From: Tissierellia bacterium
GTDB taxonomy: Bacteria; Bacillota; Clostridia; Tissierellales; Peptoniphilaceae
Direction: 5' to 3'
DNA length: 55,796 bases
Assembly: GCA_030535395.1 (NCBI GenBank)
Contig: JAUNLK010000012.1
Span: forward strand, 1-55,796
This document shows positions 8,411-16,544 of the stretch, one piece after another. Below the pieces are notes generated by a model that worked only from the letters and a program-made list of their open reading frames with translations, had not been told where the DNA came from and searched no databases. How positions within the stretch are numbered: the first letter of the stretch is position 1; each line of letters starts with the position of its first letter. The position numbers and the translations under genes are program-made.

Positions 8411-8437
8411 TAAAAAAAGCAGACCCTCAGGTCTGCT
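8411..8437 (-). terminator. Leader terminator (arms 3 and 4 of the attenuator)
   Basis: On the minus strand: AGCAGACC, four-base loop, GGTCTGCT, then TTTTTTT. It lies between the leader peptide stop (8456) and the first permease start (8380), i.e. inside the operon leader. Confidence 0.88.
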
Positions 8438-8594
8438 CTCTATCAGTCAAAACACCTATACCGTCCCTCTCGGTCCAGTACTTTTGGGTTCGCCAATTTT
8501 ATGCAGACCAAATACCCCACTGCCGGAAGACAGAGAGGAACAAGAGGAACAAGAAGCCGCGAAAACGGTCATGTCGATGAAGTTTTTGGCTGCA
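8418..8594 (-). promoter_or_regulatory. Transcription attenuator with four alternative pairing segments
   Basis: Four segments on the minus-strand RNA: 1, TGCAGCCAAA (8585-8594); 2, TTTGGTCTGCA (8502-8512); 3, AGCAGACC (8430-8437); 4, GGTCTGCT (8418-8425). Segment 2 repeats the sequence of segment 4, so 2 can pair with 3 (antiterminator) or 3 with 4 (terminator). Segment 1 is complementary to segment 2 apart from one bulged base. Two Cys codons (8549-8551 and 8540-8542) lie between segments 1 and 2. A ribosome stalled there would leave segment 2 free to capture segment 3, giving readthrough when cysteinyl-tRNA is scarce. The pairings are seen in the sequence; the mechanism is inferred. Confidence 0.65.
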
Positions 8595-8605
8595 AATTCT
8601 TTCAT
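8456..8605 (-). CDS. 49-residue leader peptide with Ser/Cys-rich stretch
   Basis: A small ORF starting at ATG 8605 with AAAGGG upstream, under a strong promoter. The peptide has the run AASCSSCSSLSSGSG at residues 16-30, with Cys at 19 and 22 and a dense cluster of Ser codons, and ends at TAG just before the leader terminator. It precedes a CjaA-like amino acid transporter, so the best reading is a regulatory leader peptide that senses charged tRNA-Cys (or tRNA-Ser). The alternative is a small secreted or modified peptide, but there is no maturation enzyme nearby and no signal peptide. Confidence 0.6.
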   Translation of the reverse strand: MKEFAAKNFIDMTVFAASCSSCSSLSSGSGVFGLHKIGEPKSTGPRGTV

Positions 8606-8636
8606 GGCGTCCCTTTCTATTGATTTTCTTGCCCTT

Positions 8637-8665
8637 AGCATACTTTCCCGGGGGATTTTTGTCAA
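8637..8665 (-). promoter_or_regulatory. Sigma-A promoter of the leader peptide/ABC transporter operon
   Basis: Minus strand TTGACA, 17-base spacer, TATGCT. Transcription should start near 8630, about 25 bases before the leader ATG. Confidence 0.85.
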
Positions 8666-8708
8666 GGGGAATATTGAAACATTTTTAGTTAGGTGAAATT
8701 TCAGATCC

Positions 8709-9728
8709 TCAGATGGACTGGAGGAGCTCCCTCAGGGCCTCAATTTCCCCGTCCGTGGTCTCGTAGGTGGTGACAAAGCGGAGGATGGTCCCCTCGTCCG
8801 TGGCGCCCATGACCTCGCAGCGGGCCTCCTCCTGGAGCTTCTTCACCAGCTCGTCGTCGCCAATGGTGACAAAGACCTGATTGGCATCGCAGGGATAGGT
8901 GAGCTTATAGCCCTGCTCCTCCAAAATTTTGGCCACTTTTTTCCCCTGGGCGCTGGCCTTTTTGCCAATTTCAAAGAGGAGATCGTCGGTAAAGAGGGCA
9001 TCGAACTGGGCCCCCAGTACAAAGCCCTTGGCCATGAGGACCAATTGCTGCTTTTGGAAGTAGATAAATTCCTCAAAGAGCTCCGGCTCATTGAAGACCA
9101 GGGCCTCCCCGAAGAGGGCTCCATTTTTGGTGCCCCCAATGGAAAACATATGGCAGAGTTTGCCGTAATCCTCAAAGGCAAGATCGTTTTCCTCGCTCCC
9201 CAGAGCGGCCCCCATTCTGGCACCGTCGATGTAGAGATAGCAGTTGTTCTCTTCACTCACTCGGAAGAGCTCCTCCAGGGTCTTCCGGTCGTAGACTCGG
9301 CCGGTCTCGGTGGCATTGGAGATGTAGACCACCTTGGGGAGGACATTGTGGAAGTCGCCATAGCTTTTCAGGTGGCGGTCCAGGGCCTCGGGGTCCATGA
9401 GTCCCGTCTCGGAGGGGATGGTGTTGACCTTGTGGCCCACTGCCTCCACGCCCCCCACCTCGTCATTGACAATGTGTCCCGATGCAACGGAGACCACACA
9501 CTCGTGGGGCTTTAAGAGATAGGTGAGGGCCAGGACATTTGCCGTGGAACCCCCGGGAACAAAGTGAACTGCGGCCTTTCGTCCCAGGCGCTTTTGAATC
9601 TTCTCCCGGGCGCTCTCTGATGCGCTGTCGAAGCCATAGCTGTTTCGGTACTGGCCCTCCAAATCCGTCAGGGCCTGGAGTACTTTGGGGTGGGCGATGT
9701 CGTGGTAATCGTTTTGAAAGTTGAGCAT
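8709..9728 (-). CDS. Low-specificity threonine aldolase / beta-eliminating lyase
   Basis: 339 residues, normal for the PLP-dependent threonine aldolase family, which splits L-threonine or L-allo-threonine to glycine and acetaldehyde. Seen: FVPGGSTANVLAL (cofactor phosphate region), ISNATETG, YIDGARMGAAL with the cofactor Asp168, and SIGGTKNGAL with Lys201 as Schiff-base residue. AAGGAGGGG before the ATG. It diverges from the CobD-like aminotransferase, and the two promoters overlap. ltaE is a plausible name; exact substrate not provable from sequence. Confidence 0.9.
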   Translation of the reverse strand: MLNFQNDYHDIAHPKVLQALTDLEGQYRNSYGFDSASESAREKIQKRLGRKAAVHFVPGGSTANVLALTYLLKPHECVVSVASGHIVNDEVGGVEAVGHKVNTIPSETGLMDPEALDRHLKSYGDFHNVLPKVVYISNATETGRVYDRKTLEELFRVSEENNCYLYIDGARMGAALGSEENDLAFEDYGKLCHMFSIGGTKNGALFGEALVFNEPELFEEFIYFQKQQLVLMAKGFVLGAQFDALFTDDLLFEIGKKASAQGKKVAKILEEQGYKLTYPCDANQVFVTIGDDELVKKLQEEARCEVMGATDEGTILRFVTTYETTDGEIEALRELLQSI

Positions 9729-9738
9729 TTTCCCCTCC

Positions 9739-9767
9739 TTGTGGATTCATTGGGGCTATTATATCAT
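9739..9767. promoter_or_regulatory. Overlapping divergent promoters
   Basis: Rightward: TTGTGG (9739-9744), 17 bases, TATCAT (9762-9767), for the CobD-like gene. Leftward: extended -10 TGATATAAT with its TATAAT at 9758-9763, for the aldolase. The two -10 boxes share bases, so the promoters cannot both be occupied at once. Confidence 0.65.
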
Positions 9768-9793
9768 AGGCTTAGAAAGCCCTAGGAGGTATC

Positions 9794-10894
9794 ATGAAAA
9801 AGGATAAACACGGCGTCAATCTCTTTGACCTACAGAAAAAATACAACTTTTCTCCAGAGGAAGTCATGGACTTTTCCTCCAATATCAATCCCCTGGGTCC
9901 CAGCCCCAAGGCTCTCTCTGCCCTTAGGGAAAACGTGGCCATGGCCTCGGTCTATCCCGACCCCGAGTATGTGGATCTCTTGGGGGAGATCTCCCGCTAT
10001 GCCCACGTGGAGTCCGAGCATTTAATTTTGGGGGTGGGCACCACCGAGCTCATTCAGGACTACATCGCCTATGTGAAGCCCGAGAGGGCCCTCCTCAACA
10101 GCCCCTGCTACAGCGAGTACGAAAACGAACTTCGGCGCAATGGGGCCGAGATCTTCCACTACAATTTGGACTACAAGGAAAATTTTGCCATCAATGTGGA
10201 GGAGGTCATCCAGCTCATCAATGAGCACGACATTGGGCTCTATGTCCTCACCAATCCCAACAATCCCACGGGGAGCATTCTCCGGCGGGTGGAGGTGGAG
10301 CGAATTCTCCAGCAGACCAATGTTCAGCTGCTCATAGACGAGACCTATGTGGAATTTACCGACCGCTCCGTCTACTCCTCCGCCCCCTATGCGGAGAAAA
10401 ATCCCAGAATGCTCGTGGTTCGCAGCACCAGTAAGTTCTTCTCCACCCCCGGCATTCGCCTGGGCTATGGCATCACCTCTGATGAGGGGGCCCTGGAGTC
10501 CATTGGCGGGGGCCAGAGCCTCTGGGGGATCAATATCTTTGCCGAGCTCATGGGCAAAATCATGTTCCACGACGAGGAGTACAAGGACCGCACCTTCAAT
10601 CATATTCAAAAGGAAAAGGACCGCATGATCAGCGCCCTGGAATCCTTGGATCAGCTCAAGGTCTTCCCCAGCTTCGGCAATTTCGTCCTGGTCAAGATCA
10701 AGGAGGGCCACACTGCGGCGGAGCTCAGGGAGTTCCTCCTCCCCAGGAAAATCGTCATCCGGGACTGCTCCACCTTCCAAAATTTGGACGAGCGCTTCTT
10801 CCGCTTCTGCATCCTCACCACTGAGGCCAACACCCTCCTCCTGGAGGGCATCCGGGAGTTCTTCTCCCAGGAAGGGGCCCCGGCGCAAAATTAA
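9794..10894 (+). CDS. PLP-dependent class I/II aminotransferase, CobD/HisC-like
   Basis: 366 residues. It begins HGVNLFDLQKKYNFSPEEVMDFSSNINPLGP, the opening pattern of L-threonine-O-3-phosphate decarboxylase (CobD) and related histidinol-phosphate aminotransferases. Cofactor residues: LTNPNNPTG at 152-160, Asp182 in LLIDETYVEF, Lys214 in RSTSKFFSTPGIRLGYG. AGGAGG precedes ATG 9794. No cobalamin gene is in the window, so a role in B12 side-chain synthesis is not supported by context; a stand-alone amino acid aminotransferase or decarboxylase is equally possible. Its divergent neighbour also acts on threonine. It ends at a strong terminator. Confidence 0.85.
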   Translation: MKKDKHGVNLFDLQKKYNFSPEEVMDFSSNINPLGPSPKALSALRENVAMASVYPDPEYVDLLGEISRYAHVESEHLILGVGTTELIQDYIAYVKPERALLNSPCYSEYENELRRNGAEIFHYNLDYKENFAINVEEVIQLINEHDIGLYVLTNPNNPTGSILRRVEVERILQQTNVQLLIDETYVEFTDRSVYSSAPYAEKNPRMLVVRSTSKFFSTPGIRLGYGITSDEGALESIGGGQSLWGINIFAELMGKIMFHDEEYKDRTFNHIQKEKDRMISALESLDQLKVFPSFGNFVLVKIKEGHTAAELREFLLPRKIVIRDCSTFQNLDERFFRFCILTTEANTLLLEGIREFFSQEGAPAQN

Positions 10895-10913
10895 AAAACT
10901 GCGGCAACAATTT

Positions 10914-10950
10914 GCCCCCTGCCCCGAGTTTTCGGGGAGGGGGCATTTTT
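10914..10950 (+). terminator. Rho-independent terminator
   Basis: GC-rich stem GCCCCCTGCCCCGA / TCGGGGAGGGGGC with a GTTT-type loop, followed by ATTTTT, 20 bases after the aminotransferase stop. Confidence 0.9.
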
Positions 10951-10993
10951 GTGGCCGTGGTTCAATTTTTTAGAGGGACGCCCTCAAAGGGCC

Positions 10994-11758
10994 CTACTGG
11001 CGCTCTCCATACTGTTCCAATCTTTCGAAATAATCGTCGTACTCCTCCTGGCTCATGGCCCCAGCCTTCAGCGCTTCCTCCATTCGGGCCCTCTCCAGCC
11101 CCCTCGGGTCCACGGTGGGGTCGATATCTGCCAGTTCCCCCTCCTCTAAAGTCATGGAGGGGTCGGCGAGATTTTTCAGGATCCCCGAGGAAAAGGTGTA
11201 GGCCCCATTGGGTCCCCCCACCAGCTGGTAGTAGTCCTCCCGGGTCTTGTAGGGGTCGGTGGTGGGACGAGCGAGAAAGAGGAGGACTTCCCCGCCATCC
11301 TCAAAGTTCAGCTCCTCGGAGTTCCGGTCCAGGAGGGGACCATCCTCCTCCCCTTCCAAATCGCCCCCCTGAGTTCGGAGGATCACTTCGTCCCCTCTCT
11401 GGCGGTCTCCCTTGTAGACTTTCGTAATCTCGAATACCCTGTCGGTGAAGACCGCGGGCACATCCCCGCCGTGGGGCAGCACTTTAAAGGCCCCTCCACT
11501 CTCCTTGAAATTGGCGGCCACAATGAGATGGGCGTACTGGGAGAGCTCCTCCAGGGAGAGGATGGGATAGCTCTCCTCCCCAGTTTGGGCCACTTCTCCA
11601 CTGCTGGCCTCTCCGGTTTGGGCCACTTCTCCACTGCCAGCCTCTCCTGGGCCCTGCCCCTGACAGGCCACCAGAAAGAGGCAGAGGGGAAGGAGGGCCA
11701 GGGCGCCCTTGAAAGAGCTGATCCTCTTCCTTCCCTTCCATTGAACCTTGCGGAACAT
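10994..11758 (-). CDS. Putative lipoprotein, function unknown
   Basis: 254 residues. Basic N terminus, hydrophobic core and lipobox LVAC near residue 31, so it is a predicted membrane-anchored lipoprotein. Just after the Cys there is a short tandem repeat (GEVAQTGEASSGEVAQTGEE) encoded by near-identical DNA, an unstructured tether. The main domain (about 60-200) alternates beta stretches (VFEITKVYKGDRQRGDEVILRTQGGD, EVLLFLARP) like secreted proteins of unknown function that follow a YKGD..G..v.l pattern. The tail is helical and acidic. Start at 11758 chosen for GGGAGG and the signal peptide; the longer frame lacks both. Stand-alone gene, no function assigned. Confidence 0.78.
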   Translation of the reverse strand: MFRKVQWKGRKRISSFKGALALLPLCLFLVACQGQGPGEAGSGEVAQTGEASSGEVAQTGEESYPILSLEELSQYAHLIVAANFKESGGAFKVLPHGGDVPAVFTDRVFEITKVYKGDRQRGDEVILRTQGGDLEGEEDGPLLDRNSEELNFEDGGEVLLFLARPTTDPYKTREDYYQLVGGPNGAYTFSSGILKNLADPSMTLEEGELADIDPTVDPRGLERARMEEALKAGAMSQEEYDDYFERLEQYGERQ

Positions 11759-11970
11759 AAATCCACCTCCCATTGCCCCACTCCCCCGGCTCAAAACTGT
11801 GCCAAAGGAGAAAAGAGCCACCCTCATATAAAAATCCTACTATTTTATTCATACCCCGCCGGGAGCCCCCAGGTCCCAATCATCTCTTTTTTTCACAAAA
11901 AAATGGATGCCAGCTGCACCTTCTGCGCCGACATCCACTCTTTGGTGAAGTTGAAAGTATCTTGGGAGGG

Positions 11971-12507
11971 CTACTCCTCCTCCAATTGGTCCCGGAGGGC
12001 CCACAGGGCCCCGGCACTCTCCCCCTCCACTCGATTGTGGATTCGCTGTTCCCGCTTCAGGTACTTGGCCTGGAGGAGGGTGCTCTGCTTGCTCCCCTCC
12101 ACCATGAGGCGAAATTCCCGGGCCGACACCCGGCTCCCGCCCCGGGAGAGGATGAGCTGTTGCTCCGTCTGGTCGCTGCTGGCCACCAGAATCTCCTTGC
12201 TTTTGGGCAGACCGTGGACCTCCTCCTCAATGAAGTGATCCGCCGTCTGATGCTCCTTGGTGTAGACCACCGTGAGGTCCTCCCCACGGATGACGGTGGT
12301 GTCGGTGCCCTTCACCCGATAGGCATCGAAGACCAAAATCACCTCACCGGGATTCAAGTGGGCGTACTCCGTGAGCTGGTCCACCAATTTGTCCCGGGCC
12401 TGCTCCAGATCCACTGCGGCCAGCTCCTTGAGTTCGGGCCAGTCGTTGATGATATTGTAGCCATCCACAAAGGTGACGGGCTGGCCCCGCTTATACTTCA
12501 GCAGCAC
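11971..12507 (-). CDS. rae1: NYN-domain ribonuclease, Rae1/YacP family
   Basis: 178 residues, the family's normal length. The NYN (PIN-like) nuclease fold is marked by FVDGYNIINDWPEL (first acidic residue Asp15), LVFDAYR and DHFIEEEV, then ILVASSDQTEQ. Family members such as B. subtilis YacP/Rae1 are ribosome-associated endoribonucleases. It is the last gene of the cysS-mrnC-thyX-rlmB cluster, overlapping rlmB by 17 bases, an arrangement widely conserved in Bacillota. Confidence 0.92.
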   Translation of the reverse strand: MLLKYKRGQPVTFVDGYNIINDWPELKELAAVDLEQARDKLVDQLTEYAHLNPGEVILVFDAYRVKGTDTTVIRGEDLTVVYTKEHQTADHFIEEEVHGLPKSKEILVASSDQTEQQLILSRGGSRVSAREFRLMVEGSKQSTLLQAKYLKREQRIHNRVEGESAGALWALRDQLEEE

Positions 12508-13225
12508 GACGCTGCCTCAGCACTTCGTAGAGGAGGATGGAGGCGGCGCAGGAGGCATTGAGGCTGTCGAAGCCCGCCATGGGAATTGCCACCCTGCCGT
12601 CCAGGTGCTTGGCCATGCTCTCGCTGATCCCCTTGTCCTCGCTGCCAATGACCAGGGCAATGGGTCCGGTGAGATTTTGGCCATAGGCCGGCCCGCCCCC
12701 CATTTCGGCGCCGTAGATCCAAATATTTTCCCCCTTGAGCTCCTCCACCACTCGCTTGAGATTGGTGACTCGAGCCACGGGGAGCTGATCCACGGCCCCC
12801 GCCGAGGTCTTGAACACCGTGCCATTGACCCGGGCAGAGCGATTCTTGGGGATGATGACCCCGTGGGCCCCCAGGGCCTTGGCCGAGCGGATGATGGCCC
12901 CCAAATTGTGGGGATCGGTGATGTGTTCCAAGAGGAGGAGGAAGGGGTCCTCCCCCTTGGCCCGAGCCTGGGCCAGGATGTCAGAAACTTCGCTGTACTC
13001 GAAGTCTGAGGTGTAGGCCACCACCCCCTGGTGATTGGCCCCCCCGGTCATCTCGTCCAGGCGGCCCTTCTCCCGCTCCTTCACTTCAATGCCCAGGGCC
13101 CGGGCCCGGCCGATGATCTTCTTCATGCTCCCCTCGGTGAGGCCCTTTTGGATGTAGAGGATCTCCGTCTGCTCCCCCAAATTTTCCAGTATGGGCTTGC
13201 GCCCATAGATGATCTCACTTTTCAT
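12491..13225 (-). CDS. rlmB: 23S rRNA (guanosine-2'-O) methyltransferase RlmB/TrmH family
   Basis: 244 residues. N-terminal substrate-binding domain ([10 protein letters not shown], about 1-75) and C-terminal SPOUT knot: [34 protein letters not shown] and [22 protein letters not shown]. It uses AdoMet to 2'-O-methylate rRNA (G2251 in E. coli). ATG 13225 is chosen because GGAGG lies five bases upstream; a second ATG at 13237 has poor spacing. It overlaps thyX by 11 bases. Confidence 0.94.
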   Translation of the reverse strand: MKSEIIYGRKPILENLGEQTEILYIQKGLTEGSMKKIIGRARALGIEVKEREKGRLDEMTGGANHQGVVAYTSDFEYSEVSDILAQARAKGEDPFLLLLEHITDPHNLGAIIRSAKALGAHGVIIPKNRSARVNGTVFKTSAGAVDQLPVARVTNLKRVVEELKGENIWIYGAEMGGGPAYGQNLTGPIALVIGSEDKGISESMAKHLDGRVAIPMAGFDSLNASCAASILLYEVLRQRRAAEV

Positions 13226-13982
13226 GTAGGCCTCCATAAAATTCTCGGACCTCCTGAATCTTGCCGCAGGTCATCTTCCCCTCGGGACAGCCGCCCCTGA
13301 CGCAGGGGGGACCCGCCTTGGAAAAGAGGGACGGGGCCACGGGGAGGACCGCCTTGAGCATCTCCAGGGCCAGTTGTCGAATCTCCCACTGGGCCCTCAG
13401 GCAGAGGCGAAGATTGAAAAAGTGGAGGAGATTTCTGGCATTCATGGTGACGACAATCTTGGTTTCGCAGGCATTGGGGAAGACATAGCGGGCATCCTCA
13501 ATGCTCTCCTTCTCGGCCTTGGCGTGGGCCTGTTTGGCCGTAAGGCCCTGGGCCAGGTACTTCTCCTCATGCTTTTTCAAAAGGAGTTCCACCAGCTCGT
13601 CATAGGCCCGCTGGTCCGCCTCCATGGCCGCTATGAACTTTTCCCTGGCCTCGGGAATCTCGTCAATGGCCGGGGGCACAATGTATTCAAATTGGTCCAG
13701 ACGCACATAGCGCTGGGACTGCTGGGAGTAGGAGGCCAGGCGGTGGCGCACCAATTGATGGGTCAGCACCCGGCTGACTCCCTCCACGGCAAAGGTAAAG
13801 CTCACATGCTCAATGGGACTCACATGGGAGAGGCCCGTGAGCATCTCCACAAAATTTTCCGCCTGCTCCTGGGTCATTCCCTGGGCGATCTCCTCCACCC
13901 CCACGGGGGAATAGCAGAGCTTTGCCGACTGAGCCACCACCATCTCGGGATTGGGGCTGTGGGCAATTAATTCAACTTTCAC
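13215..13982 (-). CDS. thyX: FAD-dependent thymidylate synthase
   Basis: 255 residues. ThyX makes dTMP from dUMP with methylene-THF, FAD and NADPH. The ThyX motif is present as [14 protein letters not shown], together with [10 protein letters not shown] and the flavin/substrate residues in [22 protein letters not shown]. The C-terminal tail carries three cysteines ([15 protein letters not shown]), a feature shared by many clostridial ThyX. The GTG at 13982 is favoured (AAAGGATG upstream); it overlaps the end of mrnC by 11 bases. The window shows no thyA. Confidence 0.95.
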   Translation of the reverse strand: MKVELIAHSPNPEMVVAQSAKLCYSPVGVEEIAQGMTQEQAENFVEMLTGLSHVSPIEHVSFTFAVEGVSRVLTHQLVRHRLASYSQQSQRYVRLDQFEYIVPPAIDEIPEAREKFIAAMEADQRAYDELVELLLKKHEEKYLAQGLTAKQAHAKAEKESIEDARYVFPNACETKIVVTMNARNLLHFFNLRLCLRAQWEIRQLALEMLKAVLPVAPSLFSKAGPPCVRGGCPEGKMTCGKIQEVREFYGGLHEK

Positions 13983-14397
13983 TGAGCCACATCCTTTCCA
14001 TTTCATCCAGCACTGCCTTGAGGCGCTGGTCCTGGCCAGCTAAGTAGAGATAGCCCAGGACACACTCCAGTCCCGTGGCCTTCTGATAGTCTCCGGCAGT
14101 GGCATTTTTCGCCTTGGTCTTCTGATGGGTATTGCGGCCCCTCCGGTACACTCCGGCCTCCTCCTCCGTCCAAAAATCCCCCAGGGCATCGGCCCAGAGG
14201 GCCTGATGGGGGGCGCAGACAATTTGGGAGGCCCTTCGGTGGTAGTCCCCCACCTTGCCCCCCTCCCGGAGGATGAGGTTTCGGGCAAAGAGCTCGAAGA
14301 CCCCGTCCCCCACAAAGGCCAGGACCTGAGGGTTTTTCATGGCCGCCTCCCTCTCGGTCCAGTCCGGCCGGTGAAAGAGATTCAATTTCTCCGCCAC
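13972..14397 (-). CDS. mrnC: Mini-ribonuclease III
   Basis: 141 residues: a catalytic RNase III domain without the dsRNA-binding domain, as in the family. [15 protein letters not shown] carries the acidic catalytic residue; [14 protein letters not shown] and [12 protein letters not shown] complete the signature. It matures 23S rRNA ends. It overlaps cysS by 16 bases, the usual gene order in Bacillota. Confidence 0.94.
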   Translation of the reverse strand: MAEKLNLFHRPDWTEREAAMKNPQVLAFVGDGVFELFARNLILREGGKVGDYHRRASQIVCAPHQALWADALGDFWTEEEAGVYRRGRNTHQKTKAKNATAGDYQKATGLECVLGYLYLAGQDQRLKAVLDEMERMWLSES

Positions 14398-15776
14398 AGG
14401 GTTCCCTCCCGGGTGTCCTCGATGGTGATGCCCCGATCAAAGAGCTCCTGACGAATGGCATCGGCCCGGGCGAAGTCCTTGTTCTTCCTGGCCTGGCGCC
14501 GCTCCTCCAGGAGGGCTTCAATCTCCTCGGGGGTCTCCTCCACCTCTTCCTCCCGGGTGAGTATCCCCAGGACCTTGGCCATGGACATAAATTCCCCGTA
14601 GACGGCCCGGGCCTGCTGGGAAGAAACTCCCCCGGCAAGGGCGCTGTTGATCTCCTTACCCAGGGTGAAGAGCTCCCCAATGGCCTTGGCCGTATTGAGA
14701 TCGTCACTCATGGCGGCGATAAACTCGGCCTTGGCCCGGTCCACGGCCTCCGTGAGGGCTCCGCTCTCCTCGGCCTCCCCCTCGGAATGGATCACCTGCT
14801 CCAAGTGGGTCTTCACCCCATAGAGGCGGTCCAGGCCCTTTTTGGTCTGCTCCATGGCATCGTAGGAGTAGTTGATGGGGCTCCGGTAGTGGGCCGAGAG
14901 GAGGAAGAAGCGGAGGACCTCCAGGTCAAAGACCTGGGCCACATCCCGAACGGTGAAGAAATTCCCCAGGGACTTGCTCATCTTGGTGCCATCCACGGTG
15001 ATCATGCCATTGTGGAGCCAGTAGCGGGCAAAGGTCTGATGATTGTGACACTCCGACTGGGCAATTTCATTCTCGTGGTGGGGAAACTGGAGGTCCTCCC
15101 CCCCGGAGTGAATGTCGATGGTGTCCCCCAGAAGGGACTTGGCCATCACCGAGCACTCAATGTGCCAGCCCGGGCGACCCTCCCCCCAGGGGGAGTCCCA
15201 GAAGGGTTCCCCCTCCTTCTTCCCCTTCCAGAGGACGAAGTCCCCGGGGTTCTTCTTCCGGTCGTTGACCGCCACCCGGGCGCCGCTCACCAAGTCCTCC
15301 AGCTTCTTGCCGGAGAGCTTGCCATACTCCTCAAACTTGGAGATGTCGAAGTACACGTCCCCGTCCAGGGGATAGGCGTAGCCCTCTTTCACCAGGCCCC
15401 CAATGAAGTCAATGATGGGCCGCACATACTCCGTGGCCCGAGGATTCAAGGTCTCATACTCATAGAGATTGAGGCCCCGGGCGTCCTCCTTGAACTCCCC
15501 GATGTACTTCTCCGCCACCTCAGCCACCGTGGTCCCCTCCTCCAGGGCCCGCTGAATGAGCTTGTCGTCGATATCGGTGAAATTCACGGCAAAGCGCACA
15601 TCATAGCCCTGGTAGATGAAAAACCTCCGGAGGGTATCGAAGACCACCAGAGGCCGAGCATTTCCCACGTGGATGAAGTTGTACACCGTGGGCCCGCAAT
15701 TGTACATCCGAACCTCTCCCTCCCGAAGGGGGACAAATTCCTCTTTCTTCCGGGTCATACTGTTGAATAATTGCAT
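14382..15776 (-). CDS. cysS: Cysteinyl-tRNA synthetase
   Basis: 464 residues, class I synthetase charging tRNA-Cys. HIGH-type motif is HVGN (36-39), the KMSKS motif is intact, and zinc ligands include Cys27 (YNCGPTVY) and the ECSVMAKSLLG / HHENEIAQSE blocks. AGAAGGAG precedes ATG 15776, which abuts the stop of the C26 peptidase gene. No T-box was found before the operon, so it is not visibly controlled by tRNA-Cys there. Confidence 0.97.
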   Translation of the reverse strand: MQLFNSMTRKKEEFVPLREGEVRMYNCGPTVYNFIHVGNARPLVVFDTLRRFFIYQGYDVRFAVNFTDIDDKLIQRALEEGTTVAEVAEKYIGEFKEDARGLNLYEYETLNPRATEYVRPIIDFIGGLVKEGYAYPLDGDVYFDISKFEEYGKLSGKKLEDLVSGARVAVNDRKKNPGDFVLWKGKKEGEPFWDSPWGEGRPGWHIECSVMAKSLLGDTIDIHSGGEDLQFPHHENEIAQSECHNHQTFARYWLHNGMITVDGTKMSKSLGNFFTVRDVAQVFDLEVLRFFLLSAHYRSPINYSYDAMEQTKKGLDRLYGVKTHLEQVIHSEGEAEESGALTEAVDRAKAEFIAAMSDDLNTAKAIGELFTLGKEINSALAGGVSSQQARAVYGEFMSMAKVLGILTREEEVEETPEEIEALLEERRQARKNKDFARADAIRQELFDRGITIEDTREGTLWRRN

Positions 15777-16523
15777 CTACTGCTCCTTCTGCTCCCCATA
15801 GACCCGGGCCGCTGCCACCAGGCCCTCCAAGGTCCTCCGGGAACTCTCTTCCTTCTCATACATGTACTCGGGATGCCACTGGAGTCCCAGGAAAAATCTC
15901 TTCCCCGGGTGATAATAGGCCTCCACCAGGCCGTCCTCGGCCCAGAGGAGGGGCACCAGATCTTCCGCCATGTCCTTGATGCCCTGGTGGTGGAGGGAGT
16001 TGACCCTGAGCTCCGTGGTCCCAAAAAATTCCCGGGCCAGCTGGTCGGTCTCCCCCCGAGTGGAGAGGCCGTGGGCCACCTTGCCATAGTCCTCCCCCTC
16101 CCGGATTTCATGGGAGATCTCATCGGAAAAGAGCTTGGGCAGGTCCTGATAGAGGCTCCCCCCCAGGACCACATTCCCCAGCTGCATCCCCCGGCAAATG
16201 GCCAGCACCGGCAGATCCAGCTCCAAAACCATGGGCATCAGGGCAAACTCCAAGAGATCCCTGAGGGGGGCAAAGGAGGAGAGATACTCCGAGTTCTCCT
16301 CCCCATAGTAGGTGGCGGGAAAATCACAGCCCCCGGTGAAGACAATGCCGTCCACCCTGCGGAGGAGGGCCTCATAGTCCTCCTCTTTAAAATCTTGAGT
16401 CAGAGGCAGGGGCAGGGGAATGCCCCCATTGTCCCAAATACTGGAGAGCATGGCCTCAGACAGATAATAGCGCTTCTCACCAGTATCGTAATTGGGGGTA
16501 ATGGCAATGATGGGTTTGCTCAC
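15777..16523 (-). CDS. Class I glutamine amidotransferase-like peptidase C26
   Basis: 248 residues, of the PuuD/gamma-glutamyl-gamma-aminobutyrate hydrolase family. Nucleophile Cys in LAICRGMQLGNVVLGG, His-Glu in LGLQWHPEYMY, and the opening KPIIAITPNYD are all family features. It likely hydrolyses a gamma-glutamyl bond in the cytoplasm; the substrate is unknown. GTG 16523 is the start (AGAAGGAG seven bases upstream). It lies inside the cysS operon, an unusual partner for that cluster. Confidence 0.9.
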   Translation of the reverse strand: MSKPIIAITPNYDTGEKRYYLSEAMLSSIWDNGGIPLPLPLTQDFKEEDYEALLRRVDGIVFTGGCDFPATYYGEENSEYLSSFAPLRDLLEFALMPMVLELDLPVLAICRGMQLGNVVLGGSLYQDLPKLFSDEISHEIREGEDYGKVAHGLSTRGETDQLAREFFGTTELRVNSLHHQGIKDMAEDLVPLLWAEDGLVEAYYHPGKRFFLGLQWHPEYMYEKEESSRRTLEGLVAAARVYGEQKEQ

Positions 16524-16544
16524 AGACCGACTCCTTCTAAGCAC

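Noticed and set aside
8456..8605. Small Ser/Cys peptide as a RiPP precursor
   Set aside because: No modification enzyme or exporter of that type nearby, and the position fits a leader peptide better.
11902..11960. Plus-strand frame with a CTFC motif
   Set aside because: No ribosome site; continues antisense into the rae1 gene.
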